64,000 nucleotides of DNA, taken from positions 36,408 to 100,407 of the forward strand of contig NMRB01000257.1 in NCBI GenBank assembly GCA_002633025.1, read 5' to 3'. Origin of the DNA: Notospermus geniculatus. Taxonomy: Eukaryota > Nemertea > Pilidiophora > Heteronemertea > Lineidae. Shown here piece by piece: positions 20,084 through 31,476 of this stretch (its first letter is position 1; each line of letters begins with the position of its first letter). The notes under the pieces were generated by a model. It ran no database searches and was not told the DNA's origin. It was given only the letters and a program-made list of their open reading frames with translations. A program made the translations under genes and the position numbers.

Positions 20084-21850
20084 TTGATCACCGATGACAA
20101 AGAAATCACTCGCGCAATGGAGGAAGCCAGCTCCATACGTTTCAGCAATCAATTGCGTGATTTTTTCACAACACTCTTGATATACTGTCGACCAAGCGAT
20201 CCCTTGCAGTTCTGGGACACATGGAAGCTGGAACTGTGCCGAGATCACATTCATCGTGACAAAGTTTCCACAGCAACTGAGCAGCATGAAAATGAAGTCC
20301 TCCTGTACATACAAAACATCCTGCAGCGAGAAAACCTTGACGTAACTAAGGACTTCAACCTCCCTGAACCACACCCTGAAGTTCTTAACACACCCTCAAC
20401 AAGAAGACTCATAGCAGAAGAAACCAATTTCAATACTGCATCCTTACAAGACATATTACCAGAGAAAGTGGCAACCTTGAACCAACAACAGAAACATGTC
20501 TTCGACACCATCATGACATCCCTCAACGATGACAAAGGCACATTATTCTGTCTCAATGCAAGCGGAGGCACAGGGAAAACCTATGTTATCAACGTCATCC
20601 TAACAGCAGTCCGTGCCAGAAATGAAATAGCTCTTGCAACTGCCTTATCTGGAATAGCTGCCACTCTCCTTGATAATGGCCGTACCTTGCATTCACGATG
20701 CAAAATACCTATCAATATAAACGAAACGTCAACATGCAACATATCCAGTAAAGATGCCACTGCAGACCTCCTTCGCCTCGCCAAAATTCTTATCATAGAT
20801 GAGGTGTCAATGGCTCACAAACACATCCTAGAATGTCTGGACAGATCACTGCAAGATATTCGGAACAATCAACACCTTTTTGGCGGCTTAACCATACTCT
20901 TTGCTGGAGACTGGAGACAAATACTACCAGTCGTTCGCCATGGCAGCAGGCCCCAAATAATTGAGGCCACCTTGAAGAGGTCATATCTCTGGGACTATGT
21001 GCACACACTAAACCTGACAGAAAACATGCGAACACGCTCAGCAGAAACAACAGTGTTCTCCACATACATCATGAAAATTGGTAATGGCACAGAAACAACT
21101 TACCCTGCATATGGACCACAGAAAATAAAACTGCCAGATGAATACACAGCTGATGTTCCGAATTTGACCGCCCTCTGCAATTTCGTCTTCAATGACCTGC
21201 ATGACAACTACACCGAACCACATTGGCTGTCCTCTAGAGCAATCATTGCCCCAACTAACAGAGCAGTTGAAGACATCAACAACCTGATGATAGATACATT
21301 TCCAGGAACTGCCAAGGAATATCGAAGCTGTGACACTGTCCTTGATAATGAACATCAATACCCTCTAGAATTCATCAATCGCCTAAACCCCGCTGGGCTT
21401 CCACCACACAAACTAACACTGAAACTCCACGCATCCATAATGCTGTTGCGCAACTTTGACTCTATCAATGGCCACTGCAACGGCACACGCTACACAATCA
21501 CAGGCCTCCACAGCCATATCATTGAAGCTGTCATAGCAAGTGGACCACATGCCAACAAACGACTCTTCATTCCAAGGATACCAATGGCACCAAGTGAACA
21601 TCTGTATCCCTTCCAAATGCAAAGGCGACAATTTCCAATTCGCTTAGCTTTTGCTATAACAGCAAATAAATCGCAAGGACAAACACTGCAACGCGTTGGC
21701 ATCTATTTGCCACAAGACATGTTCACTCACGGTCAGCTCTATGTTGCCCTTAGTCGAGTTCAATCTGGTCATAACCTCAGAATTTTAGCAACAAACAACA
21801 ACAACTTGCAAATGTATACAAACAATGTCGTGTACAAAGAAATACTATAG
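20084..21850 (+). CDS. Helitron Pif1-like helicase part
   Basis: 588 codons from the first ATG, in the same frame as the upstream Rep ORF. The coding sequence really starts just after the TAA (20045). Superfamily 1B helicase motifs are present in order: Walker A ASGGTGKTYVI near residue 160, Walker B LIIDEVSMAHK near 236, GDWRQILPV near 275, LTENMRT near 310, and the C-terminal AITANKSQGQTL with YVALSRVQSG near 523-560. It would unwind the transposon strand during rolling-circle transfer. No further stop or frameshift is visible, so the nonsense codon is the only obvious lesion in the Rep-helicase frame. Confidence 0.92.
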   Translation: MITDDKEITRAMEEASSIRFSNQLRDFFTTLLIYCRPSDPLQFWDTWKLELCRDHIHRDKVSTATEQHENEVLLYIQNILQRENLDVTKDFNLPEPHPEVLNTPSTRRLIAEETNFNTASLQDILPEKVATLNQQQKHVFDTIMTSLNDDKGTLFCLNASGGTGKTYVINVILTAVRARNEIALATALSGIAATLLDNGRTLHSRCKIPININETSTCNISSKDATADLLRLAKILIIDEVSMAHKHILECLDRSLQDIRNNQHLFGGLTILFAGDWRQILPVVRHGSRPQIIEATLKRSYLWDYVHTLNLTENMRTRSAETTVFSTYIMKIGNGTETTYPAYGPQKIKLPDEYTADVPNLTALCNFVFNDLHDNYTEPHWLSSRAIIAPTNRAVEDINNLMIDTFPGTAKEYRSCDTVLDNEHQYPLEFINRLNPAGLPPHKLTLKLHASIMLLRNFDSINGHCNGTRYTITGLHSHIIEAVIASGPHANKRLFIPRIPMAPSEHLYPFQMQRRQFPIRLAFAITANKSQGQTLQRVGIYLPQDMFTHGQLYVALSRVQSGHNLRILATNNNNLQMYTNNVVYKEIL

Positions 21851-22430
21851 ATATAACATGCAATGTCTCCTTCCACGAAGTTGCTCTACCATTCTCAGCA
21901 CTGCTGTTTGACACATCATTCGGCACCAGTGCTATTTTCAGGTTACCACCATCACTTTAAGACCATTGCAGGGACAAAAAGTATTTTCAACTACCTACCT
22001 CATAAATAGAACCCGTCCTATATCACACTTTCAGTTAAGTATGTTCATGAATAAGCACCACAGTCCATATTCATCAACGTACAAGTCTCACACTTACATT
22101 TCAGTGTACTTTATTAATTACTCATGCATTTATTTTTTACTGCTGCCTATAAAGTGCAATAGGTTACTACTTTACCACATTATTGCCAACATGACACAAC
22201 ACTTCCAGTAACTAATAATCCCATACATTGTCAGTCCAACATTGTGTGCCACCATTAACTTAGGGGATAATGCCTTCTTTTTCAGACCAGTATTTCCCAA
22301 TGATCAATTTGTCAGTTGTTAGTCAATATTCAATAGCCAATTTCTCAATTATACCAGTTCACCTTCCAGTACAAACAGTAGTAACTGCAAAGAGGTAAAC
22401 TGACTATTGCCGGTATATTTTCTTGAATAA
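21851..22430. other. non-coding sequence after the helicase
   Basis: AT-rich 3' flank of the Helitron ORF before the tandem array. It has no coding, and no Helitron 3' hairpin that I could assign. Confidence 0.5.
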
Positions 22431-24050
22431 AATTGTCATATGTACTATTTTTCAGCATTGCAAAATTGCTGTGCTCTCGATATTGATGTCACCACAATGC
22501 TGTCAAAGTACACTTCCAAATGTACTATTTTTCTGCAATACAAACTTGCAGTGTGCACAATATTGGCTGCTGTGATATAATGATACTGCCGTCAATAGGG
22601 TATATTTTCATAATGTATTAGTTTTCTTCGATTCAAAGTTGCAATACGTATTATGTATGATATTTTCAGATGTATTATTTTTCATAAGTATTCTTTTTGT
22701 TAAATACAAAATTGCAATACTCACAATAATAACTTCCTTGATGTAACCAGAATGCTGCCAGAGTATATTTTCATATGCAACCTACTATTTCATTTCATTT
22801 CAAACTTGCAGTACTCACAATATTAACTGCCATGATGTGACCAGAACGCTGTCAAAGTACACTTTCAAATGTACTATTCTTCGAAAATACAAAGTTTCAG
22901 TGCGCACATTATTAGCTGCTGTGATATAGTGAGAGTGCCGTCAATAGAGTATATTTGCATATGTTTTACATGTATTAATTTTCGATACAAAGTTCCAAAG
23001 CTCACAATACTAACTTCTCCGATCTCAATAGATTGCTGTCAATGTATATTTTTATATTTACTATTTTTCTGGATTACGAAATTGCTGTGCTCACGATATT
23101 AACTGCCATGATGTCACCAGAATGCTGTCAAAGTACAAAAAATGTACTATTTTCTGGATACGTAGCTGCAGTGCACACAATATTTGTTACTGTGATATAT
23201 GAGATTGAAGTCAATACAGTGTATTTTCATATATATATTATTTTTCTTCGACAATACTCACAATACTAACTGATCTCAAAAGATTACTGTCAAAGTATAG
23301 ATTGCTGTCAAAGTATATTTTAATATTTACTATTTTCCTGCATTACAAAATTGCTGTGTACGTGATATTAGCTGCCATGATGTAACCAGAATGCCGGGCC
23401 AGAATGCTGTGAAAGTACAATTCCAAGTGTACTACTTTTCTGGAATACAAAGTTCCAGTGCGCACAATATTAGCTGCTGCCATATAGAGGCTATGCACGT
23501 GACGTCATCAGCCAGCGTGATGCCATGTTGGATGGAACTCAAAAGCGCTTTAGACAATTTTTACCTGCGCAGTTCCATCCGGCGTGGCGTCATATCCATT
23601 GATGACGTCATTTGATGACGTAAATGCATAGCCTCTACAGCAAGACTGCTGTCAATACTTTCATTGTATTATACTTTCATATGTAAATACTAACTTCTCG
23701 ATGTAACCATAATTCTATCATAGAGTATATTTTCCTAGGCAACCTGATCTTTCATTTCATTTCAGTGCTCATGATATTAACTGCCTTGATGTACCAGAAC
23801 ACTGCCAAAGTACACTTTTAAATGTACTATTTCTCTGGAATGCAAACTTGCAGTACCATTACCAGCTGTACGTTATATAATGAGACTGCTGTCAATACAG
23901 CATAGCATCTTGCATATGTATTGTTTTTCTTGGATACAAAGTTGCAGTACTCACAATACTGGTGACTTCCTTCATGTAACCAGCACGCTGTCAAAGTAAT
24001 TGTATTTTCATATGTACTATTTTGTTAAATATTACATTTTCCTTTCAAAC
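22431..24050 (+). repeat. higher-order tandem array downstream of the Helitron
   Basis: Roughly 80-bp subunits built on CATATGTACTATTTTTC, ACAAAGTTGCAGT, CTCACAATATTAACTG and GATGTAACCAGAATGCTGTCAAAGTA. They are arranged in a longer unit of about 240-350 bp marked by GCTGCTGTGATATAGTGAGA and a CGTCAATAGAGT-like sequence, at about 22568, 22917, 23187, 23475 and 23868. It is diverged, non-coding and interrupted by a MITE at 23485-23637. Tandem arrays near the ends of Helitrons are known, but membership in this element is inference. Confidence 0.75.
23485..23637. mobile_element. MITE inserted in the tandem array
   Basis: Terminal inverted repeats TAGAGGCTATGCA and TGCATAGCCTCTA bound 153 bp with inner paired GTGACGTCATCA / TGATGACGTCA stretches. 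It interrupts a repeat unit (GCTGCTGCCATA ... CAGCAAGACTGCTGTCAATAC). A TA duplication is compatible with the flanks. Confidence 0.82.
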
Positions 24051-24949
24051 AAATTGCATGACTTCCTCATTCTTTTCAACCACTCATACAGCCCTTATTC
24101 AACAACCACAATCTGTTAAGATGGCCGCCTCCACCCACTGCAACAATCTGCAATGCCATCACTGATTTACGGCTAAAAGGATAAAGACCTCTTATCAACA
24201 ACAGGATATTCACGGACAAACACACTCCCACAAATTGTGCTCACCACGGGTAAACTTGCTAGTATGCTATAATGTGTGGTTCTATACATTCCGCACGCCT
24301 GTAAACGAGGTTGCACTAAGATTTCTGCCGAACTAGAAGTGATTAGCGGTGCATACTGTGCGGCTTTAACATTCTAAAGTTTCAGGTTCAATTTCCTCTG
24401 ATGAATTTAGGCAATAGTTTCAAAGTTGTATCAGAACCCTGTCTTTTTAAAGTTGACTCCCTGGCCTTGAAAAGTAGGTCAAGATCAAAACTCATGTGAT
24501 AAGCTATGAAGCAGTTGCTATGGCTTTACATAGTGTATAAACCACCACTCACACTCTTCATTACAAATAGTTTACAAATAACTGGAGAACTGCTTCATCA
24601 ATCAAATTCACATGTCAGCTGAGCGCATCGCCCTTGGGCGACTTGTTTAAACACAGTGTTACCAGATTTGTCAATTTTAAATGTAAATTTCGTCTTGATG
24701 TCACTAAAATTGGTATATATTTTCTCACCTGTTGTGTTCTCAGAATTTGGCACTGAAATGTGGGGAAGTCTCATCTAAGGACTTATGAAATCCCGGTATG
24801 AAATCTGTACTTTCCTGGTTGATAGACCAGAGCCCCCGCCTTTGTCGGCGGCATTAATCAATCCCCCATTCTATTTTTGGGGGCGGAAACCCTGGTATTT
24901 TCAGGCTTTTGTTCTTACACTGCAGAGCATTTTCAACTGTCTTTTCCAG
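24051..24949. other. no gene recognised
   Basis: Unique-looking non-coding sequence. It ends in a polypyrimidine tract and CTTTTCCAG acceptor (24949) that belongs to the gene fragment downstream. Confidence 0.5.
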
Positions 24950-25769
24950 TGTCTGCCAGCCATGGCACGTATGTAAAAGAAGGGCAGCGCCTGCTGAGTG
25001 CCCTTCAGGGGAAAACGCCGGAGGTGGCAAATGAGCTACAAAGGGTATTCAGGCCCTACTCACACACCAATGCTGGCAATTCCAGCAATCGATTCAGTGC
25101 CTACGAAACACACCACGACGTGGAAGAGGAAGACCAAGACGAACATCAAGTGCTGCTGGTGCTCCTCCTGCACCTGCAGCCACCGTGCCTGCTCCCCCTC
25201 AGATTGTTTCCAAACGACTAATTGTTATCCGACCATTTCAAGATGGAGAAAGAAATACCAAAAGTGCTGAAACCATCTTGCTTGATGGTCAGGTATGCAA
25301 TGTTTCTCAACGTTGTTTGGCTATGTTCGGTCATACATGTTCTTTGTTACATTTCAAAGTAAAGTAGGTAAGTTTATGTCATCAGTCGGTCTTTGTTGTA
25401 GTTTGTGAACAGTACAAACAATGTACATGTAGTGGCATCTTTGTTATCTTTGCACCTTTCATTATTTTTCTCTACCTTCTTGTGTACTCTTTTTCTTTAT
25501 GATCAAACCATTTACCGGTAAATCTTGACTTTCCATCTTAGATATCTTTCTCGACCAGTGATACAGAAGCTGTCATGAGAAACAAAGTCCTTGACATCAT
25601 CAAAACACTTGAAAGCTGGGAGTTGGTTCCTGAAGATATGGATTTCGTACGTTGTGATGGCAAACGCATAAGTAAAGTTGGAACTACAGATCCTTGGAAT
25701 GGGAAGTCTGTGCGTCTGCTTGCTGGGCAGGGAGCTGTTCACATGCTGAGCAGGCGGGACCTGGCCTAG
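24950..25769 (+). pseudogene. two-exon gene fragment with AT-hook, frameshifted
   Basis: Exon 1 (24950-25292) lies between a CTTTTCCAG acceptor and a CAG|GTATGC donor. Exon 2 (25542-25769) follows a CCATCTTAG acceptor, continues in phase 0 and ends at TAG. Exon 1 starts in one frame (GTYVKEGQRLLSALQGKTPE...) and ends in another. The switch is near 25105, just before an AT-hook-like RRGRGRPRR, then SKRLIVIRPFQDGE and ILLDGQ. Exon 2 reads MRNKVLDIIKTLESWELVP, then DFVRCDGKRIS and VRLLAGQGAV. The end resembles the region ahead of HECT-like domains in large invertebrate ubiquitin-ligase-like proteins, but I cannot confirm the family. A one-base shift or assembly error makes it a probable pseudogene. 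Confidence 0.5.
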
Positions 25770-26849
25770 GCCTACACTGCTAGCTATCCTAGGCCTACAT
25801 CACTGCCACATCGTTCATAATCATATTGTCATGGCAGATTTTAACCATAGCCGCATAGGCCTAGGGCTAGTCTATCTATCTAGGCCTTTGCTGTAGGCCC
25901 GCATCATGGCACATAGAAACTTGAGCCTTAGGCCTATGCTGCTGTGTTCCTTCTAAATAAAAACTCAGTGCCCCCTAAACTAAAGAGAAAGACAGTCCAC
26001 TCTGCCCTCTCCTCTGGAGCGCGGAGACGCATATCATCTGAAAGAATGCCTTTTTTATCATGTTTATTCTTCCCAAATGATTGTATGCTCCTCTCTTCTT
26101 AGAAAGATGCTTTTAGATGAAATTTCGGCCGACCTTTCCTTTGGCATGTTTGGTGAGGAGTGAAAACTGCCGTGTACTGAATCAAATGTACAGTCAACAG
26201 TGCACTCAGCGCAATGTAGGCCTATATGCCTATAGGGCCTAGAAGGAGCATGGATGGATGGTGAATTATGTTGAATTGTAAACACAGACATGCAGAAAAA
26301 GCACGGATTTGATTTGACGGAAGTACGCATCATCTGGACTGGACTGACTGGAGCCATCTAGGCCTAGGAGGGGCCTAGGCCTATAGGGGGCTAGGCCTAT
26401 AGGTAGGCCTAATCATATGCTAATCATGCCTAGCCTAGGCCTACCGGTAGCCCTAGGCCTATCGCATTCGCATGATCTTCATTCATCATGATCTTCTACA
26501 TCGTGTAGGCTAGGTAGGGGCCATTAGGCCTAGGCTAGGCCCTAGGCCTAGCTAGGGAGGCTTTAGCTAGGCTACATCATCATGCATGTCATGTCATGAT
26601 GTCATCTTTTCGCGATCACCACCTACAACAGTGTACCATGTGTACAATGACCTACCATGCCTGCCATGCACCATACACCTGTACACATAGGCCTATGCAT
26701 GAATGCCATGAATGCATGAGATCATGAGATGCAATGTATGATTGACCACATATGATCATGACTGGATATACGACAGCAGTACCATACCATCACGTCGCGT
26801 ATGTCAAGAACCACAAAATAATTTTATACGAGCTGCGCGAGACTGAGAC
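25770..26849. other. TAGGCCTA-rich non-coding stretch
   Basis: Dense runs of the palindrome TAGGCCTA (about 26360-26570) and CATG/ATGCATG-rich segments (about 26575-26760). No gene is visible. This sequence style is a hallmark of some ambulacrarian genomes. Confidence 0.7.
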
Positions 26850-27215
26850 GGTAATGAGGCGCCACCAACGTCTTATTTTGGAACTACGTCTTTGAAAAGT
26901 TTACGTGTTGTCTTTGAATTGCGAGGTCTTTAAAAGGCGCCACCCAACGTCTTATTTTTGAACTACGTCTTTGAAACGTGTGCACGTCTTTGAAATGTGC
27001 CACTCAATGTCTTATTTTTGAACTACCGTTATGTCTTTGAAAAGTGTGAACGTCTTTGAATTGCGAGGTCTTTAAAGCGCCACCCAACGTCTTATTTTTG
27101 AACTACGTCTTTGAAACGTGTGAACGTCTTTGAAAGGTGCCACTCAATGTCTTATTTTTGAACTCTATGTCTTTGAAAAGTGTCTCAACGTCTTGTTTTG
27201 CCAACGTCTTAAAAA
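26850..27215. repeat. minisatellite with GTCTTTGAA units
   Basis: Alternating segments CGCCACCCAACGTCTTATTT, TTGAACTACGTCTTTGAAA and GTGTGAACGTCTTTGAA repeat with a period of about 130-150 bp, each made of two or three related 40-50 bp subunits. About two and a half large units are present. Non-coding. Confidence 0.8.
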
Positions 27216-28406
27216 TGCGGGTTTAACCGCCCATAAATAAAGAATTGATCCGAATGGTTTGATAAGAGGTACGATCGGTAAGGAAATATAATTCACCCAG
27301 GTCTCTGGGACATACATGTACACGGTAATGTGAACGTACTGATTAAAAAAAACACAATTGTTTACCAATTGATCGATGACAAAAACCTTCAACTATCTGT
27401 TGTGCACGTTCGTGGAAAGTGAACCAGCTGACTCTAACTTGATTAGGTAACAAGGTGGATTGTTGGAAGTGTGTTCCAGAATGTTTAGTCAGTTTCACAC
27501 TTCTATGATCTTGTATTTGATAATGATCACTAAACCAGACACAGCTGGTAACGCGTATGCGTGTACAGGTGAACTTGTTTGAACTCGGACCTTGGTGACT
27601 GTGGTTTTGTGATTGAACCTGGGGATTGAACCAAGTCTGAGTATGGTTGGTTATTGTGGAGAAGTTTTCAGCCAATTACCGTACGTCATTTACACTAGAG
27701 GCAGAAATCTACATACGAATCGATTGAATCCGAGTGTGGTTCAAAACTGATGTGGACCCATGTTCCCGAAGCTGTAGTTAGCCGTCATACTTTAAATTCG
27801 TATTTCTAAGACCAGTGCATTATATCCTTATGCACCGCCCTCCGCTTTAATATGAATGAGGTCACAGGCCCTAATTTTAGTCCATTCAGGTTGATTGGTT
27901 CACACTCTCCATTGACCTGCTCTTGCAACTGTGTGGTCAAAATACTGGTCAAAATAGAAAAGCCACAAGCCACGCCCCGTATACTACAAATTCTAAAGTC
28001 ACCCCACCATGCGTGATCAATAAATCTAACAAAAGATGAATCAGTTCAGTCTAACTCAGTGTAACAGACCTGGTGACCTTCTCGGCATCGGTGCACACAA
28101 GGACACAATACCCTGCCAATTGGCCAACCATATTCAACTGAAGGTAATAAGGGGTTGGACTTNGGGGGGGGGGGGGGGGGCTGGGGGTTGAAACCGCCCT
28201 CGGCCGACAAAGATAATTTTGTCATCGCTAAATATCGAACATCTCATTTGTGGCTAGATGCGTTATGTATGGTTTTAAGGCGATTTAAGTATCCAAACAG
28301 ACTCGCCGGTGATTTGGAGCGCTTTCCCGGATGGCCTCCATCGACTTTGTCTGTGATCATTAACCGGGCTATCTTACAAACCGTACTCGCCTCACGTTTA
28401 CCGTAC
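27216..28406. other. no gene recognised; contains a G-run with N
   Basis: Short ORFs only. A GTTCCCGAAGC fragment near 27762 matches one arm of the hairpin family at 49517-49620. An N with a long G-run at 28163-28180 marks a sequencing break. Confidence 0.5.
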
Positions 28407-28681
28407 GTCTAAGACTTCCTTTACATTGAAGTATACGAAAACGCCTGTTAACAAAGGCTTCCCCAGGATTCACGACCGTGAAGCCATTGTCAACTGCCGT
28501 TTTCGTACACCGTATACTTCTATGTAAGGGAAGCTTAAAGCTACGTTTAGCTGACACGCGGAATGCGGATTGCGGAACGCGGAAGCGGAAAATGCAATGC
28601 ATTTCGCATACAATATATCGCTTCCGCCAGGGATTCGGCGGCCCTATACCGCATTCCGGATGTCTGGTAAACGCAGCTTTA
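28407..28681. mobile_element. adjacent hairpin and TTAAAGC-ended MITE
   Basis: Two structures adjoin. An imperfect hairpin pairs about 28412-28443 with 28500-28533 (TTCCTTTACATTGAAGTATA / GTATACTTCTATGTAAGGGA). A MITE at 28535-28681 has ends TTAAAGCTACGTTTA and TAAACGCAGCTTTA and paired GGAATGCGG / CCGCATTCC inside. Confidence 0.72.
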
Positions 28682-29038
28682 CCCATGAACTGCGGCCGGC
28701 TGGTGTATAGGCCTTCATTTAGCGTCTGTGCACACGTAACAACTCCTCACAAGATGATGACGTAAAAGTGAATATTCAGCAAACCGTTCAATTGCGAAAG
28801 ACCCATACTAATCGCACGGCAGTCAAGGGAAACTGCCCTTTTGACACGGATTTGATTCACAACTTAGCTAATCGACAGTCGTATTGTAAACAGAAGGATG
28901 ATGTTTGTAAACATAGTAAACATTGCCCTCACAGCCAATCAGAATGCACGAAATGAGTGTTTGTAAACAAAGATTCGTCCCCTTTGGCATGCAAATTTTT
29001 TGGCTGACACATCGCTTTAAAAAGATGATCCAGACATA

Positions 29039-30656
29039 TGGGCGGTTATGTCCGCAAATATTCAGCGTACAGAAGATTTATTTGTAAGCCTGAAACGCAT
29101 TTCTATGCCTAAAGCGCTAATTCTATAACCTCAAACGGATATGTGTGACTCGCGAGATTTCTCTGTACCTAATAACAGATAATGTTCCCGAGAGTTTAAA
29201 CGTACAAAACAAAACGCATATGTAATTAGGGCGACTCCTATTTTACCGCTGTCGGATGTTATTGCTGTCGCATGTAAGAACTGTCGGATAAGAGCTGTCG
29301 GATAAGGTTCCGAGCACTGCCAAAAGGCGGCGCTCGTGTCGAACAAATTTATTATTACTGCTATGGGCGACATTTTATTTCCACGTGCGCGCATTTTGAC
29401 ATGATCTTTGCAGGCCGGTTGAGGAGGTTCATTTGCCTACAGCCAATCAAAATAAAGAGAGGTACGTGACGTCATGATTCATACACGTGGTTGGAAAATG
29501 GCGCGGAACACAAATGCCAAACACACTTGACGCATCCAGCAGCATGCCGCCCGCCGTGCATTAGGTTTTATGATTGTTCATAAGCCTATGGTGTCGGGGC
29601 TAGGGGTAATTGCACAGCACAGTACAAGGCTGTCCCCTGTCACAGGCAGTTAGGCCTACATCGCTTATGTTTGCACTAGGCCTAAGATTCACTGAGGCTA
29701 ATATGAGTGTCATACTACTACCATAACTACATAACTGCTATGCGGTGCTGAGGTCACTTGCATTTTTACTTTTTACTGGCTGCAGGCGGCATACTTCGAG
29801 GTCAGGCATGTCAGGGAAGCTGTGAAATTAAGTAGGCCATGTATAAGATCTAAACACAACACTGTCCCCATCTGTTCTGAATATCGTTTTTGCTCATATA
29901 TGGTTGGAAATTCTAGCATCTCCCCGGAGAACCTTATTGTAACCATGGTCACAAGGTTACATCCATCAGTGTTCTCGCCAGGACTTCCAGTGCGGTACCA
30001 CCCTGTTCAAAATTCAACAGGACATTTCACCACCCTGTCAGGCGCGTGTCCAGAGGGGGTCGGCCCCCCCCCCGCTCGCGAAGGCCATATATTTTTTTAC
30101 CCGTGTCATTTCCCCGGTCATTTCAAGCGAGCACAAATGACAGGGAGAGGGTGAAATGGTCTATAGCGGGTTCTCGAACTTCGCACCCCTGCCCAAGGGG
30201 AGGGTTGGGCAGCTATTGCAGTAACTACTAGGCCTAACATGCCTAATCAGCCTAGGATCAACGTCTAACACTGTAGCAAAACATGCCTCTAGACTTGCTA
30301 AGTCTCCGTGTGTTCATCGTATTCCTTCACGTCCCGCCGCCTGGAGCGCCGCCTTTTGGCAGTGCTCGGAACCTTATCCGACAGCTCTTATCCGACAGTT
30401 CTTATACGCGACAGCGATAACATCCGACAGCGGTAAAATACTAGGAGTCGCCCTGATTATACATACCGGTAGGCTACGCGCTTTGCTTTGTGCGTTTAAA
30501 ATCGCGGGAATTATATCTGTTATTAGGTACAGAGAAATCCCGCGAGTCGCACATATCCGTTTCAGGTTATAGAATTAGCGCTTTAGGCATAGACATGCGT
30601 TTCAGACTTACAAATAAATCTTCTGTACACTGAATATTTGCGGACATAACCGCCCA
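29039..30656. mobile_element. 1.6-kb element with 300-bp terminal inverted repeats
   Basis: 29039-29334 and 30349-30656 are diverged reverse complements. They begin TGGGCGGTTATGTCCGC and end inside with GCACTGCCAAAAGGCGGCGC. The arms contain repeated CTGTCGGATAAG motifs. The central 1.0 kb has no intact ORF. TA on both outer flanks would fit a TA target. The interior includes a CRE-like GTGACGTCATG with an AAAATGGCG motif near 29465-29505 and a C-run repeat near 30045-30110. Superfamily undetermined. Confidence 0.8.
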
Positions 30657-31015
30657 TACAGACAGAAGCATACAAAATTTTACACGTGGTATGCATGATG
30701 AATCTTTCTAAAACTGATAACAAAGAATAGCGATCACCTTTGGAATGAGGGTTTTGATAAAAGTATGTGTGTTTTGTAAACCGTTTTTCTCCAACGTATA
30801 GTGAACTCGCCACGGATAATGTTTTGTTTAACCGTTTGTGTACACGTCACTAGACCGGAACATTTGATGACCTAAATCTTGGAGGAATGATACTGACAAT
30901 TCCTCCAAGCCTAATTGTAGTCGGTTGCGTAAATGTGCGGGTGCGAAAGTTCTCTATTTTCCCTGTTTTAACGACCTCGTTAACCTAACGATGGACTCGG
31001 GAACATGGCTCCAGG

Positions 31016-31193
31016 ACTGGTGTGAAGGGAAAGAATGTAGTAGGGAAAAGTGTCCTGGGAACAAAATACATGTATTCTATTTTGGCATTTTCATATCTGG
31101 CGATTGGTTTTTATACGCATGCGGCTTATTCCATTATTGAACAATAGAAGTGGACACTTTTTACAGGGGGACACTTTTTACTGCTACACCGGG
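31016..31193. mobile_element. second full copy of the CCGGTGT-ended repeat
   Basis: Begins ACTGGTGTGAAGGGAAAGAA and ends ACTGCTACACCGGG, with the same interior as 11248-11415 (TGTCCTGGGAACAAAA, ATCTGGCGATTGGTTTTTAT, ACACTTTTTACAGGGGGA). Half of a GTTCCCGAAG-type hairpin element lies just upstream (about 30970-31005). Confidence 0.75.
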
Positions 31194-31476
31194 ATGTCAG
31201 TTTCATTTCAATTGACAGTATTGATAGGTGTTCAGATAGTGGGCTATAAGCTAAGGCATAAAGGAATCAATCATAAAGGTTGAAGTTAAAAATTTTGCAT
31301 TTTATAAATGTGGAAAATATCCGTTTAAACGTCAAAAGATTTACATTCGGAGTTTTTCATATGATTCTGCTCGTTCACTGCAAAGTTTGTTGAATTCCGA
31401 CTAGCTGCTCGTATGATACAAAAGGACTTCAAAGGATTTCAACCGTTTGCACAACTAGTGACAGCTATTGAGGAAA

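Larger units (their letters stand above)
16045..21850 (+). mobile_element. Helitron rolling-circle transposon (coding core)
   Basis: Plus-strand element with an accessory ORF, a Rep (HUH) endonuclease and a Pif1-like helicase in one collinear frame. The borders given are those of the coding core. The full element probably includes the 5' leader from about 15.4 kb and may include the tandem array to about 24.05 kb. I could not identify a convincing TC 5' end or a hairpin-CTRR 3' end. One in-frame TAA (20042-20044) splits Rep from helicase, so this copy may be inactive. Confidence 0.85.

Noticed and set aside
20044-20084. A mini-intron (GTAACT...TTTTCAG, 22 bases) removing the TAA in the Helitron
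   Set aside because: Too short for a spliceosomal intron, and the frame is continuous through it apart from the stop, so a nonsense codon is simpler.
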